Shown here piece by piece: positions 25,714 through 34,148 of a stretch of DNA of 46,672 bases (its first letter is position 1; the number at the start of each line of letters is the position of its first letter). The stretch comes from an uncultured Opitutales bacterium. GTDB lineage: Bacteria; Verrucomicrobiota; Verrucomicrobiia; Opitutales; Seribacteraceae. A program made the position numbers and the translations under genes. The stretch lies in the NCBI GenBank assembly GCA_905612515.1, contig CAJQSI010000036.1, positions 1 to 46,672 on the forward strand. Reading direction: 5' to 3'. The notes below the pieces were generated by a model. That model did no database searches and was not told the origin of the DNA. It saw only the letters and a list, made by a program, of their open reading frames with translations.

Positions 25714-26970
25714 TTAGGAACTTTTCTCGATTCGGTAAACATGAGTTTTCGTTCGAATTACCAATGCATTTCCTACAATGGCAGGAGAGGCCATGCATCC
25801 GGCATCGAGTTTGTTGCGCGATATAATTTCGAATTTCCGGCCAGCTTTCAGAACGGGAAAATCTCCTTCACTGGACGAAAAGTAGATATGACCGTTTGCA
25901 TGGACGGGCGATGCGGCGTACTGACCTTTCCCACCTAGGCGTTCCGCCCATATGATGTCGCCTGTTTGCGGGTTTGAACAGGATGCAACGCCTTCGTCGG
26001 AAGTCATGTACAGGAGTCCGTCGAGAAGCAAGGGCGACGATTTTTTTGCGACGACCTTCCGCCGTGTCCATGCGATGTGGGTCTTGTCCACGTCTCCCGT
26101 TCCTCCCGGTTTGATGGCGGACATAGAGCCCATTCCACTGAATACGTATACGAGACCGTCTCGGTAGACGGGGCGCGAAGAACTGTTCATTCCGCCCGTT
26201 CGCGCCGTCCAAAAGAGTTCGCCCGTCCGCGGGTTCCGCGATTCTGTGGCGACTGCTGCCGGACTGATTAATTCCACGCGGTCCTGATGTTTTATGACTG
26301 ATGGGGTGCAATACGCCTTTTTGTTGTCACCGTTATTTGTGCGAAAGTCGAATGTACGATCTTTTCGCCACAGTGTTTTTCCCGAACTTTGATCCAGGGC
26401 GACGACGTATTGGAGATCATAGCCGTCGAAGTGAACTATCAGGGATTTCTCAAAAGGAATTGGTGAAGCGGCGGCCCCCCTAAAGTGATTACATTTGAAA
26501 TCTCGCCGTTCCCAAAGCTTCTTTCCCGTTTTGACGTCGAGAGCAGCAGTCCCGTGCGTGCCGAAGTGGACGAAGACACGTCCACCTTCAATGACCGGGG
26601 TAGGTGTGGCATAGCTGTTCATCTTGTGGCAAAATTGTGGTTTTTCATTCTCGAAGACCAGAGTCTCGTGGAGCTTTTTACCCGTCTTGAAGTCAAGGCA
26701 AACGGCCCACATTTTCTTTCCGTCGACCAAGGCATTCGTCATCCAGACCATACCGTCTCGTACCACTGGCGAAGACCATGCCTTTCCCGTCACTGGCGTT
26801 TTCCAGATAATATTGGGATGACCTTCATTAAATACCATCGGCAGATTGGCGTCACCTGCGTCTCCATCTCCGTTGGAACCCCGGAATTGATTCCAATAGG
26901 CGGGTTTTGCGCAGAGGCTCGCAGTTAGCAGAAGCAACGGGAAGATAGAAAGGGTCAGAGGTCTTTTCAT
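25714..26970 (-). CDS. Secreted PQQ-like beta-propeller protein
   Basis: 418 residues with a signal peptide (MKRPLTLSIFPLLLLTASLC) and the usual mature start YWNQFRGSNGDG. Blade repeats with AxDxxTGKxxW motifs are clear: ALDVKTGKKLWERRD, ALDQSSGKTLWRKD, SRNPRTGELFWTAR and SNPQTGDIIWAERLGG. It belongs to the BamB/quinoprotein-like propeller class that is highly expanded in PVC bacteria; catalytic quinone use is not shown. The gene lies 50 nt downstream of the stand-alone DUF1080 gene, and its product is probably a periplasmic partner of these enzymes. Confidence 0.85.
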   Translation of the reverse strand: MKRPLTLSIFPLLLLTASLCAKPAYWNQFRGSNGDGDAGDANLPMVFNEGHPNIIWKTPVTGKAWSSPVVRDGMVWMTNALVDGKKMWAVCLDFKTGKKLHETLVFENEKPQFCHKMNSYATPTPVIEGGRVFVHFGTHGTAALDVKTGKKLWERRDFKCNHFRGAAASPIPFEKSLIVHFDGYDLQYVVALDQSSGKTLWRKDRTFDFRTNNGDNKKAYCTPSVIKHQDRVELISPAAVATESRNPRTGELFWTARTGGMNSSSRPVYRDGLVYVFSGMGSMSAIKPGGTGDVDKTHIAWTRRKVVAKKSSPLLLDGLLYMTSDEGVASCSNPQTGDIIWAERLGGKGQYAASPVHANGHIYFSSSEGDFPVLKAGRKFEIISRNKLDAGCMASPAIVGNALVIRTKTHVYRIEKSS

Positions 26971-27020
26971 AGATGGGAAACGGATATCGAAATGTCTTGG
27001 GAACGAGAACCGTTATTTAT

Positions 27021-27725
27021 TCAAAGTTCCTTGATTTTGATATTACGGAATTGGATGAGTGCAGAGGCGGAACTCCATGTCTTGTTCTTCTCGTTGTAAC
27101 CACCATGGTGCTGCAGCACGATGGGTCCCTTTGGGCCGACTCCCGGCATCTTGGATTGATCGAGCACGGTCTTGTCGTTCAGAATGATGGTTACGGTCTC
27201 TCCTTTCATGGTAATTTCCATTTCGTTCCATTCTCCGACAGGTTTGTCGGCGTTCAGCTTTGGGATGGCTCCCTTCCGGATAGCTGGGTCCTTGCTTCCG
27301 TGAAAGCTCCATAGTTGACCCGACCCGCAAGGCCAGCACCATAGGTTGACTTGCGACTTGCCCGAGCCTCGCACAAAAATTCCGGAATCCGCGTTCTTCA
27401 CCGGTTTGTTGCCTATGGCGTTACCGTCGGTGTCGAAGAGCTTTGCGTTGTAGGCCGTGCCCGCAGTTCGCTTGAAGCGCCAGTCGATGCGCAACACGTA
27501 GTTCTCGAAGCTTTTCTCCGTGGTCAGGTTGCCGCCCTTGGCCTCGTAGTCGATGACCCCGTCGATCACCTTCCATGCATGGTCGCCCGATGGCGTCTTC
27601 CAACCCTTGAGGTTCTTGCCGTTGAACAGGCTGACAAATCCCTTGTCCTTCTTGGCGAAGATCGGCGGGGTTGTGAAGATAATGATCGAGAGGGCTACCG
27701 CGATGGTGGAGAGTAAGGTTTTCAT
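27021..27725 (-). CDS. DUF1080 (3-keto-disaccharide hydrolase family) secreted protein
   Basis: 234 residues: signal peptide (MKTLLSTIAVALSIIIFTTP) and one DUF1080 jelly-roll domain. Characteristic elements are SLFNGKNLKGWKTPSGD at the start of the domain, NYVLRIDWRFKR, NADSGIFVRGSG, VGEWNEMEITMKGETVTII and KGPIVLQHHGG. Members act on 3-keto-glycosides generated by Gfo/Idh/MocA oxidoreductases, and such an oxidoreductase lies two genes upstream in the same run. Substrate unknown. A 23-nt gap separates it from the HEAT gene. Confidence 0.88.
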   Translation of the reverse strand: MKTLLSTIAVALSIIIFTTPPIFAKKDKGFVSLFNGKNLKGWKTPSGDHAWKVIDGVIDYEAKGGNLTTEKSFENYVLRIDWRFKRTAGTAYNAKLFDTDGNAIGNKPVKNADSGIFVRGSGKSQVNLWCWPCGSGQLWSFHGSKDPAIRKGAIPKLNADKPVGEWNEMEITMKGETVTIILNDKTVLDQSKMPGVGPKGPIVLQHHGGYNEKNKTWSSASALIQFRNIKIKEL

Positions 27726-27748
27726 GGGGTTTTGTTTGGTCGCAGGAA

Positions 27749-28582
27749 TTATTTCAATTTAGCCAAGCCTCTGTCGCAGGCCAGTCGGACATGGGATTCG
27801 TTGTTGGAAGTACGGCTTTTCTTCAAGTTTTGGTAAAGCTTGGCAGCTTCCTTTTTCTTGCCCGCTGCGGCCAGTGCCTCGGCTAACTGGAGGCAGTAAC
27901 CGGTTGCCTTGATTCGACCCCAGCCTTCTTCCTTTGCCGCGGCGTCCAGCAGGAACTGCACGTCTTCCGTGGAAGCGATCCGCACCAAGCTCCAGAGGCC
28001 GGCCAATCGGATTTCCAAGTCTTTCTCCTTGGACGCCGAACGGAATACCTTGACGGACTTTTCGTCGCGCAGAAAACCAAGCCCTTGCAAGACGGTCAGG
28101 CGAGGGGCTCCCTTGGCCTTCGGATAGGCCTTGCGGAAATGATCCGTGGTGCTGGGGCCGATCGCTTCCAATGCTTGGGCGGAGTACTCATAGAGGTGTT
28201 CGTCTCCATCGGTCAGGAAGGAGGCGATAGCGTTAGCTTGCTCGTTTCCGGCGCATATCTGTAGCTGGCGCAGGATGAAACCCTTGACCGCCTTGGGTCG
28301 GTCGTCGGCAAGGGTCCCGCCGAGGGCCTTGGCGAAGGCTTTTCGTTGCTTTGCTTTGGCTGGTCCGCCGACTCGGATGGCGGTGGCATGGAGGGCGTGG
28401 CGCGCCTGTATGTCGTTTCCCTTGCCGGGTTCGACGAGCAGGTCGGCGAGTTCGCGAAGTGTTTTTTCACCGCCGTCTAGAATTTGGCCGACGGCCTTTT
28501 CGCAGGCTTCCTTGTCGATGGTGCTAAGTATGCCTCCGCTCGCAGGCGTGGGGAAGGCTTGGATAATGTCTTTTGCGCTCAT
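27749..28582 (-). CDS. HEAT-repeat-like alpha-helical protein
   Basis: 277 residues without signal peptide, composed of repeated helix pairs with the HEAT/PBS-lyase-like spacing: ARHALHATAIRVGGPAKA, YEYSAQALEAIGPSTTDHF, RLTVLQGLGFLRDEKSVKVF, IRLAGLWSLVRIASTEDVQF and LQLAEALAAAGKKKEAAKLY. The last part resembles a TPR-type helix pair. Such proteins are scaffolds; no catalytic residues are seen. It lies 33 nt after the Gfo/Idh/MocA gene and 23 nt before the DUF1080 gene, so it is made with them, although it appears cytoplasmic while its neighbours have export signals. Confidence 0.75.
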   Translation of the reverse strand: MSAKDIIQAFPTPASGGILSTIDKEACEKAVGQILDGGEKTLRELADLLVEPGKGNDIQARHALHATAIRVGGPAKAKQRKAFAKALGGTLADDRPKAVKGFILRQLQICAGNEQANAIASFLTDGDEHLYEYSAQALEAIGPSTTDHFRKAYPKAKGAPRLTVLQGLGFLRDEKSVKVFRSASKEKDLEIRLAGLWSLVRIASTEDVQFLLDAAAKEEGWGRIKATGYCLQLAEALAAAGKKKEAAKLYQNLKKSRTSNNESHVRLACDRGLAKLK

Positions 28583-28615
28583 TTGATAATGTCTCCTTTT
28601 ATTTTCTGCTGGGGC

Positions 28616-29872
28616 TTATAGGCGCCAAGGGGCGCTCATCGGGGGGTGAAGGAACCGGTTCGCTTCCTCGTCGTTGACGAATACCTCCTTGTCGGGGTCG
28701 TAGTTCAGCTTGCGTCCAAGCCTGATGGCCAAGTTCGCCAAGTGCAGGATACAGGCGGCGCGATGGGCTGCTTCGGCATGCCCGCCGGCCTTCTTTCGTT
28801 GCTTCACAGCTTCCCCGAACGAGAGCAACGGCTCGGGATTCGGCATGGCCTTGATCTTTTCCTGATTCTCAGGCGATAGGTCGTTCATGCTGACGTCGCG
28901 GATCGGCGCTTGGTCGTATTTTGGACCCCATTCGGTGCTTTCCATGACGAAGCGGAAACCATCGGCGTATTTTAGTTCCACCCATGCCCACATACCCGTA
29001 ACCTCTGGGTGAGCAGGGGGAGCGAACGGTGTGATTTCCACGGCGCTGGTGTAGTCCTTTGCGTAAGTCCACTGCTCGGGGTCGAAGTGATGTTGCCCCA
29101 TGTCGCACATTCCTCCACCCTCGTAATCCCAGTATCCGCGGTGGGTGCCTCCTGTGCGCCGGCCTTCGTACGGCTTCCACGGTGAAGGGCCGCAATAGAG
29201 ATCCCAGTCGAGTTCGTCTGGAATCGTTTGGGGCGGAATGCCCGGTCGACCGCTCCATTGCCTGATCTTGAGACCACCTCTTTTCATACGCACCGCTTCG
29301 CAGTTCTTGAGAAGGCCGCTCGCCATAATCTTGTGCTTGTCTATGGAACCTCGGTCTGTGCTTCTCCCGAAACGTCCGAATGTGCCGATCTGAAACACGC
29401 GATCATAGCGTTCAAAGGTATTCACGACGGCTCGCCCCTCAGCGATAAAACGCGTCATGGGCTTTTCGCAAAGGACGTCCTTTCCCGCTTCAGCGGCCGC
29501 GATTGAAATGCTTGCATGCCAGTGGGGTGGGGTGGCGATGGAGACGACGTCGATGTCGTCGCGTTCAAGAAGACGTCTAAAATCTTGGTACGCTTTCGCC
29601 TTTCCTTTGTTGCGTGAGTCCGCAAAACGTTGGGCTTTTCGGATGTCGACGTCACAGGCTGCCAAAAGCTCGACATTCAGATCCTTGCACATGCCCGAGT
29701 AAGTGCCAGGTCCTCGCCCGCCGCAACCGATGAGGGCACCACCCAATTTTTCGGATGGTGGAACTTCCGGAGCTCCAAGAACGTTACGAGGGACAATGGT
29801 AAAAGCCGTTGCCCCAGTGGCGGAGGCCGCGAGGAAGTCGCGACGGGTGGTCTTAGCTAGAATCTTCTTCAT
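28616..29872 (-). CDS. Gfo/Idh/MocA family oxidoreductase, Tat-exported
   Basis: 418 residues. A twin-arginine signal (TTRRDFLAASATGATAF) precedes a Rossmann NAD(P)-binding domain with GALIGCGGRGPG, VVSIATPPHWHASISIAAAE and the catalytic CEKPMTR motif (near 135-141). The C-terminal domain has GGGMCDMGQHHFDPEQWTY, the usual active-site histidine region. Tat export of a cofactor-bound oxidoreductase is common in PVC bacteria. In the context of two DUF1080 genes it is the likely glycoside-3-dehydrogenase (or reverse) partner, an inference from known keto-glycoside loci. A ribosome binding site AAGGAA precedes the ATG. Confidence 0.9.
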   Translation of the reverse strand: MKKILAKTTRRDFLAASATGATAFTIVPRNVLGAPEVPPSEKLGGALIGCGGRGPGTYSGMCKDLNVELLAACDVDIRKAQRFADSRNKGKAKAYQDFRRLLERDDIDVVSIATPPHWHASISIAAAEAGKDVLCEKPMTRFIAEGRAVVNTFERYDRVFQIGTFGRFGRSTDRGSIDKHKIMASGLLKNCEAVRMKRGGLKIRQWSGRPGIPPQTIPDELDWDLYCGPSPWKPYEGRRTGGTHRGYWDYEGGGMCDMGQHHFDPEQWTYAKDYTSAVEITPFAPPAHPEVTGMWAWVELKYADGFRFVMESTEWGPKYDQAPIRDVSMNDLSPENQEKIKAMPNPEPLLSFGEAVKQRKKAGGHAEAAHRAACILHLANLAIRLGRKLNYDPDKEVFVNDEEANRFLHPPMSAPWRL

Positions 29873-29903
29873 GTAATATTCCTTGTTTTGTTTTGAGAAA
29901 AGT

Positions 29904-30947
29904 TTAGCTCTTTTGGCGTAGGGGCCCTGAGCGGTTATGCGAGTTCAAATCGACTTTTGCGGTGTCTGCAACGTTCAACCATACATGGACGTGTGGAGCT
30001 CCACGGTAATGCCAGACGAAGGATGGGCCTTCGAGACGCCAATTGTCCCAGATGCCGTCGTTGCCCAGATCGTCTTTTTTGTAAAAAGTGAGGTGGCATG
30101 CATCCAATCCGCCTTGTTTTTTGAGGGCATTTAATGCTTCTTCACGATCTCTTAGGCGATATGGCTCCAGTAAGGAAAGGAGTACTTTCTGGGCCTGCTC
30201 CTTTTGATCACTGGAACAGGATTCAATGGCAATGCCGTCTATTGCGTCGTCTTTGCCACGGAACGCGATGTCGGATTCCTCGGGAGCTTCGGGTCCCAAG
30301 GCTTTCTCTCTTTGCTTCCCATCGAGCATCTCGAACAAATCGTTGGCAGCTACTGCTTGGTGCCAGAAGACGTTGTTTGGATGTGCAGCTTTTTCGTAGT
30401 AACCACTGGCCGCATGGCCGTAGACAATTGGACCGCCAAAGGCCATGTGGTCTGCGGAATCTTCGTCGCATCGTACCGTGCCATGTCTGCCCGTAAGAAC
30501 GAATTCGTAGTTTTCCCCATCGGTTCCGGGATCCCCGAAGATGGCGATTCCTTGTTTTTTACCGAACCCACCCATATCGTCCTTGAACTGCTTGTCGAAT
30601 CGTTCCACCCAGTCGGGATTTACCAGCCCTTCCCACGTCTTTCGGATAAGGACCTGTTGTTCCTTCGTGTAGAAATCGCTTGTGAGAGCGTGATTTGTGA
30701 TGCGCCAATTGTTGGAGACATGGGTTCGGAGCAACCCGTTTTTCTTATCCCTGTGGTCCCAAGGAAAGCAAAGTACCTTTTTTTGACTGTCGCTTAGGGA
30801 CGCATGTAGAAGCTTTACATAGCTTTCCGATGTTTTTCCATTGGGAGCTAACTGTTTTGCCGATAGTTCTGGAACAGCAGCGAGCGAGGCCGTCGCAATA
30901 GCTGTATTGGAAAGAAAGTCGCGACGTGTGAGACTTTTAGCGTTCAT
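29904..30947 (-). CDS. DUF3500 family exported protein
   Basis: 347 residues with a Tat signal (SLTRRDFLSNTAIATASLAA). DUF3500 features are the N-terminal ...LCFPWDHRDKKNGLL region, NNWRITNHALTSDFYTKEQQ, YEFVLTGRHGTVRCDEDSAD, MAFGGPIVYGHAASGYYEKA and, near the C-terminus, FVWHYRGAPHVHVWLNVAD. The His-rich end suggests metal binding, but no activity has been assigned that I can name. It is the first gene of the seven-gene run down to the M20 gene, and its upstream region is shared divergently with the toxin-antitoxin pair. Confidence 0.85.
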   Translation of the reverse strand: MNAKSLTRRDFLSNTAIATASLAAVPELSAKQLAPNGKTSESYVKLLHASLSDSQKKVLCFPWDHRDKKNGLLRTHVSNNWRITNHALTSDFYTKEQQVLIRKTWEGLVNPDWVERFDKQFKDDMGGFGKKQGIAIFGDPGTDGENYEFVLTGRHGTVRCDEDSADHMAFGGPIVYGHAASGYYEKAAHPNNVFWHQAVAANDLFEMLDGKQREKALGPEAPEESDIAFRGKDDAIDGIAIESCSSDQKEQAQKVLLSLLEPYRLRDREEALNALKKQGGLDACHLTFYKKDDLGNDGIWDNWRLEGPSFVWHYRGAPHVHVWLNVADTAKVDLNSHNRSGPLRQKS

Positions 30948-31080
30948 GGCGTTGGGATTTGTGGATTTAAGTAAGAAAGGATGATGTTACTTTCCCGCAA
31001 CTTTAATCCTCCGGCAAGCCTTTGAATCTGGAAGCAACACATTTTTCCCGGAACCCCACGACATGGAATACTCCAGTTCT

Positions 31081-31112
31081 TTGCTCTTGCTCGACAAAAG
31101 TTTATTAGCTAA
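31081..31112 (+). promoter_or_regulatory. Candidate promoter and operator of the toxin-antitoxin pair
   Basis: TTGCTC (31081-31086) and TATTAG (31103-31108) are spaced by 16 nt, a fair -35/-10 pair, 28 nt before the antitoxin ATG. The 8-bp palindrome TTAGCTAA (31105-31112) overlaps the -10 box, where antitoxins of this class usually autorepress. Both matches are modest. Confidence 0.3.
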
Positions 31113-31136
31113 GTTAAGAAAAAATAAGACTAAGTC

Positions 31137-31376
31137 ATGACACTTTACACTACGCACCAAGCTAAAACTCACTTGTCTCGGTTGCTTGATGAAGCCGAAT
31201 CGGGAGGTGAAGTCGTGATCGCCAAGGGGAAGCGACCTGTCGTTCGTTTGGTTCCTCATTCAGTTAAAGCCAAACGCCCTCGACCCACGGTTGGAGAATC
31301 AACTTCCAAAGCGGTCAAAATAGTGGAGACACGCGAGGTTCAAGGGAAAGTGGGAGATACTATAGTATACTTTTAG
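31137..31376 (+). CDS. Phd/YefM-type antitoxin (VapB-like)
   Basis: 79 residues starting MTLYTTHQAKTHLSRLLDEA, followed by GEVVIAKGKRPVVRLVPH, which is the Phd/YefM DNA-binding fold (a helix pair after a short strand, then the PVxRLVP strand). The C-terminal half, ending GKVGDTIVYF, would wrap the toxin. It is the first gene of a two-gene unit; its stop is one nucleotide before the toxin ATG, as usual for translationally coupled toxin-antitoxin pairs. It should neutralise the PIN nuclease and repress its own promoter. Confidence 0.88.
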   Translation: MTLYTTHQAKTHLSRLLDEAESGGEVVIAKGKRPVVRLVPHSVKAKRPRPTVGESTSKAVKIVETREVQGKVGDTIVYF

Positions 31377-31377
31377 C

Positions 31378-31764
31378 ATGCGTGTTCTGTTGGATACTTT
31401 TCCTTTCGTGTGGTTGGCGGCGGAACCGACGAAACTGAGCCGGTTCGCCACCGAAACCCTATCTGACGAGAGCAATGATTTCTTCCTTAGCGATTCATCC
31501 GTCCTTGAGCTTTGCCTGAAATATAACGACGGTTCTCTAGAAATGCCTCAGACTCCGAGGGACTGGGTGGAGAAGCAACGAGAACTGTGGCAGGTGAAGG
31601 CGTTACCCTTGAGGCGTGAAGCTTGTTACCGCTTGTCCGAGCTGCCCTATCACCATGATGATGCGATCGACCGTATTCTCGTGGCTACTGCTTTGGCGGA
31701 AGGTTTGAGCATTCTTACTCCAGACGAGGAAATTAAGAAATACCCCGTAACCACGATTTGGTGA
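31378..31764 (+). CDS. PIN domain ribonuclease toxin (VapC-like)
   Basis: 128 residues of the PIN-domain family, subgroup with LLDT..F.WL at the start. Acidic metal-binding residues are D6 in VLLDTFPF, the Glu of SVLELCLKY, and the aspartates of HHDDAIDRILVATALAEGL; the C-terminal LSILTPDEEIKKY follows the family pattern. Expected activity is Mg-dependent RNA cleavage, restrained by the antitoxin encoded one nucleotide upstream. The stop codon lies one nucleotide from the stop of the convergent pseudo-ALDH gene, leaving no room for a separate terminator. Confidence 0.88.
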   Translation: MRVLLDTFPFVWLAAEPTKLSRFATETLSDESNDFFLSDSSVLELCLKYNDGSLEMPQTPRDWVEKQRELWQVKALPLRREACYRLSELPYHHDDAIDRILVATALAEGLSILTPDEEIKKYPVTTIW

Positions 31765-31765
31765 A

Positions 31766-32647
31766 TTAGGTGCCGATTGGATGCCAAGTCGTCTTGGTTT
31801 CCTGTAAGCTGAGAATGGGAGATAATCCGGGATTATCCGTAGCGGAAATGGCCTTTGATGGTAGATGAATCACCCGTTTTAGATTTAGGGCGGAGTTCTC
31901 CTCAGTAAGTTTTCTTTCCTTGGTCGATAAATCCGCGGCAAGGATCGCATTCACGTCCATGTGGGTGGAAAAATCGGGAAGAAGTTCTTTGCGGAAGCCC
32001 GTCAGAATGTTGACTACTCCGGCGGGTACGTCGGAAGAGTGGAGGATCTCGGCAAAAGTTGCAGGTGCTAGCGGACGAGTTTCCGAAACAAGAGAAATGG
32101 CGACGTTTCCACCCGCCAATGCTGGCGCAAGTAGTGTGGCAAGACCCAGTAGAGAAGGTTCGTTAGGGGGGATTATTCCCACGATTCCCATGGGTTCGGG
32201 GACGGAAAAATTTAAGTGTGCTGTAGAAACCGGATTTACCGAACTGTGGATTTGGGCGTATTTGTCGGCCCACCCTGCATAATACACAAAGCGTTCGATG
32301 GAGGTCTCGACTTCTTTGAGCGCCTTTTTGGGAGGCACGCCCTGAGAAGATATTTCGTTCGCCAATTGATCAATCCGACCCTCCATCATTTCGGCGATTC
32401 GATACAGGATTTGTCCTCTATTGTAACCCGATCGCTTTGCCCAGCCGGGAAAGGCTTTTCGAGCGACTACGACAGCTTCGCGCAAATCCTTGCGGGAGGC
32501 TCGGCAGAGGTTGGCGAGAAGGTCGCCCGAGTGTGAGCGAGCCTCAAAGGTTCTGCCTGATTCGGTCCGTGGGAATTTGCCGCCAATGTACAATTTGTAG
32601 GTCTTGGCGACTGAGAGCCGTTTGTCGGGAGAGTTTCTGCTCATCAT
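31766..32647 (-). CDS. Short aldehyde dehydrogenase-like protein without catalytic half (ALDH16 second-domain type)
   Basis: 293 residues matching only the N-terminal NAD-binding half of ALDH, from YKLYIGGKFPRTESGRTF to VVNILTGFRKELL. The catalytic Cys and Glu region is missing. Cofactor-site residues are also changed: PWNFP has become PPNEPS (160-165) and the usual VVIKPAE is NVAISLVSE (181-189). It ends in LQETKTTWHPIGT, which I recall as the normal end of short ALDH-like partners of DeoC/ALDH operons, so it is unlikely to be a broken gene. The ATG overlaps the stop of the full ALDH gene (ATGATGA), implying coupled translation. A structural role with its neighbour, as in ALDH16, is inferred. 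Confidence 0.8.
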   Translation of the reverse strand: MMSRNSPDKRLSVAKTYKLYIGGKFPRTESGRTFEARSHSGDLLANLCRASRKDLREAVVVARKAFPGWAKRSGYNRGQILYRIAEMMEGRIDQLANEISSQGVPPKKALKEVETSIERFVYYAGWADKYAQIHSSVNPVSTAHLNFSVPEPMGIVGIIPPNEPSLLGLATLLAPALAGGNVAISLVSETRPLAPATFAEILHSSDVPAGVVNILTGFRKELLPDFSTHMDVNAILAADLSTKERKLTEENSALNLKRVIHLPSKAISATDNPGLSPILSLQETKTTWHPIGT

Positions 32648-34134
32648 CGGTTTCCTCCCGTTTCACTGATGTTGAGGTAGGCTTCTAGTCCGTGGCGACC
32701 GCCTTCTCGACCGAAACCACTTTCCTTATATCCACCAAACGGGGAGGCGGGGTCGAATTTGTTGAAGGTGTTGTTCCATACGACGCCTGCCTTGATGCGT
32801 TCGCTTACATGGAAAGCCTTGGCTCCTTTGTCTGTCCAGACGCCGCCCGATAGTCCGAAGGGCGTGTTGTTGGCTTTCTCGATGGCTTCGTCGACGGTTC
32901 GGAATGTTTGAATAGCGAGAACCGGGCCGAAGATTTCTTCCTGCGAAATACGATGAGACTGGGAGGCGTTGAGGAATAGGGTGGGGGGGCACCAGTTTCC
33001 GCGTTTGGGTAGGGGGCATGAGGTTTGGAAAATTTCAGCTCCCTCGCGTTGGCCTACCTTTAGGTATCCTTGAATCTTTTTAAGTTGTTCCTTCGAATTG
33101 ATTGCTCCGATGTCAGTGTTTTTGTCTAGCGGATCGCCCACGACAAGAGTTTCCATACGGTCTTTCAGCTTTCGGACTAGTTTTTCCGAAATTGATTCCT
33201 GAACGAGTAACCGTGATCCCGCGCAGCAGACGTGACCTTGGTTGAAGAAGATGCCGTTGACTATGCCCTCCACGGCTTGGTCGAGGGCGGCGTCCTCGAA
33301 TACTATGTTTGCGGCCTTGCCACCCAGTTCAAGGGTGAGTCGCTTGTCTGTTCCCGCTAATGTCTTGCGGATAAGCTTGCCCACCTCGGTCGATCCCGTG
33401 AATGCAATCTTGTCTACATCGGGATGACGAACGATACACTCACCTGTGGAGCCTGCTCCGGTTAATATGTTCACTACTCCCGGAGGCAGGTCGACTTCCT
33501 GCAAGATCTCAGCCAGTTTGAGGGACGTCAGTGGAGTGGTTTCGGCAGGCTTGATGACTACTGTGTTACCTGTGGCCAATGCCGGTGCGATTTTCCAAGC
33601 CGCCATTAACAGTGGGAAATTCCACGGGATAATTTGTCCTGCAACTCCTAATGGACCTACTTTCCTTCCAGGAAAAGCGTAAGAGAGCTTGTCGGCCCAA
33701 CCCGCGTGATAAAAGAAGTGGGCGGCAACGAGGGGAAGGTCAATGTCGCGTGATTCTCGAATCGGTTTACCGCCGTCCAAGGATTCCGTGACGGCTAGCT
33801 CGCGAGAGCGTTCTTGAATCACCCGAGCGATGCGGAACAGGTATTTACCTCGTTCCGAAGGTCGGAGGCGAGACCATGTTCCTTCGTAGGCTTTGCGGGC
33901 GGCGGTCACGGCTTTGGCGACGTCTCGCTTGTCGGCCTCAGCCACTTTTGCGAGGATCTTTTGACTGGAAGGGCTGGTCGTGTCGAAGTACTTCCCACTC
34001 GTCGGCTTAACGAATTTTCCGTCGATAAAGAGATCGTAGCTGTCCTTTAGCTTGGCGAGTTCGGGAGATTCGGGGGCGGGGTCGTAATGCCAGCCCGTAT
34101 CGAAATCCAACTTGTTACTATGTTTTTTCGCCAT
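32644..34134 (-). CDS. Aldehyde dehydrogenase
   Basis: 496 residues, a complete ALDH. Cofactor and catalytic motifs are intact: IIPWNFPLLMAAWK (168-181), VVIKPAETTPL (192-202), FTGSTEVG (245-252), catalytic Glu E269 in LELGGKAAN and the nucleophile in NQGHVCCAGSR (C303 by alignment with ALDH2). It should oxidise an aldehyde to a carboxylate with NAD(P). It lies 14 nt downstream of deoC, so acetaldehyde or a related product of the aldolase is a likely substrate. Together with the overlapping 293-residue gene it matches the two-domain plan of bacterial ALDH16 proteins, here encoded separately. Confidence 0.92.
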   Translation of the reverse strand: MAKKHSNKLDFDTGWHYDPAPESPELAKLKDSYDLFIDGKFVKPTSGKYFDTTSPSSQKILAKVAEADKRDVAKAVTAARKAYEGTWSRLRPSERGKYLFRIARVIQERSRELAVTESLDGGKPIRESRDIDLPLVAAHFFYHAGWADKLSYAFPGRKVGPLGVAGQIIPWNFPLLMAAWKIAPALATGNTVVIKPAETTPLTSLKLAEILQEVDLPPGVVNILTGAGSTGECIVRHPDVDKIAFTGSTEVGKLIRKTLAGTDKRLTLELGGKAANIVFEDAALDQAVEGIVNGIFFNQGHVCCAGSRLLVQESISEKLVRKLKDRMETLVVGDPLDKNTDIGAINSKEQLKKIQGYLKVGQREGAEIFQTSCPLPKRGNWCPPTLFLNASQSHRISQEEIFGPVLAIQTFRTVDEAIEKANNTPFGLSGGVWTDKGAKAFHVSERIKAGVVWNNTFNKFDPASPFGGYKESGFGREGGRHGLEAYLNISETGGNR

Positions 34135-34148
34135 ATCGGTAAAAGAGA

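Noticed and set aside
31766-32647. Pseudo-ALDH gene as a full ALDH cut short by insertion of the toxin-antitoxin pair
   Set aside because: The protein ends in LQETKTTWHPIGT, a natural-looking family end, and its internal cofactor residues are already altered, so it is a genuine short form.
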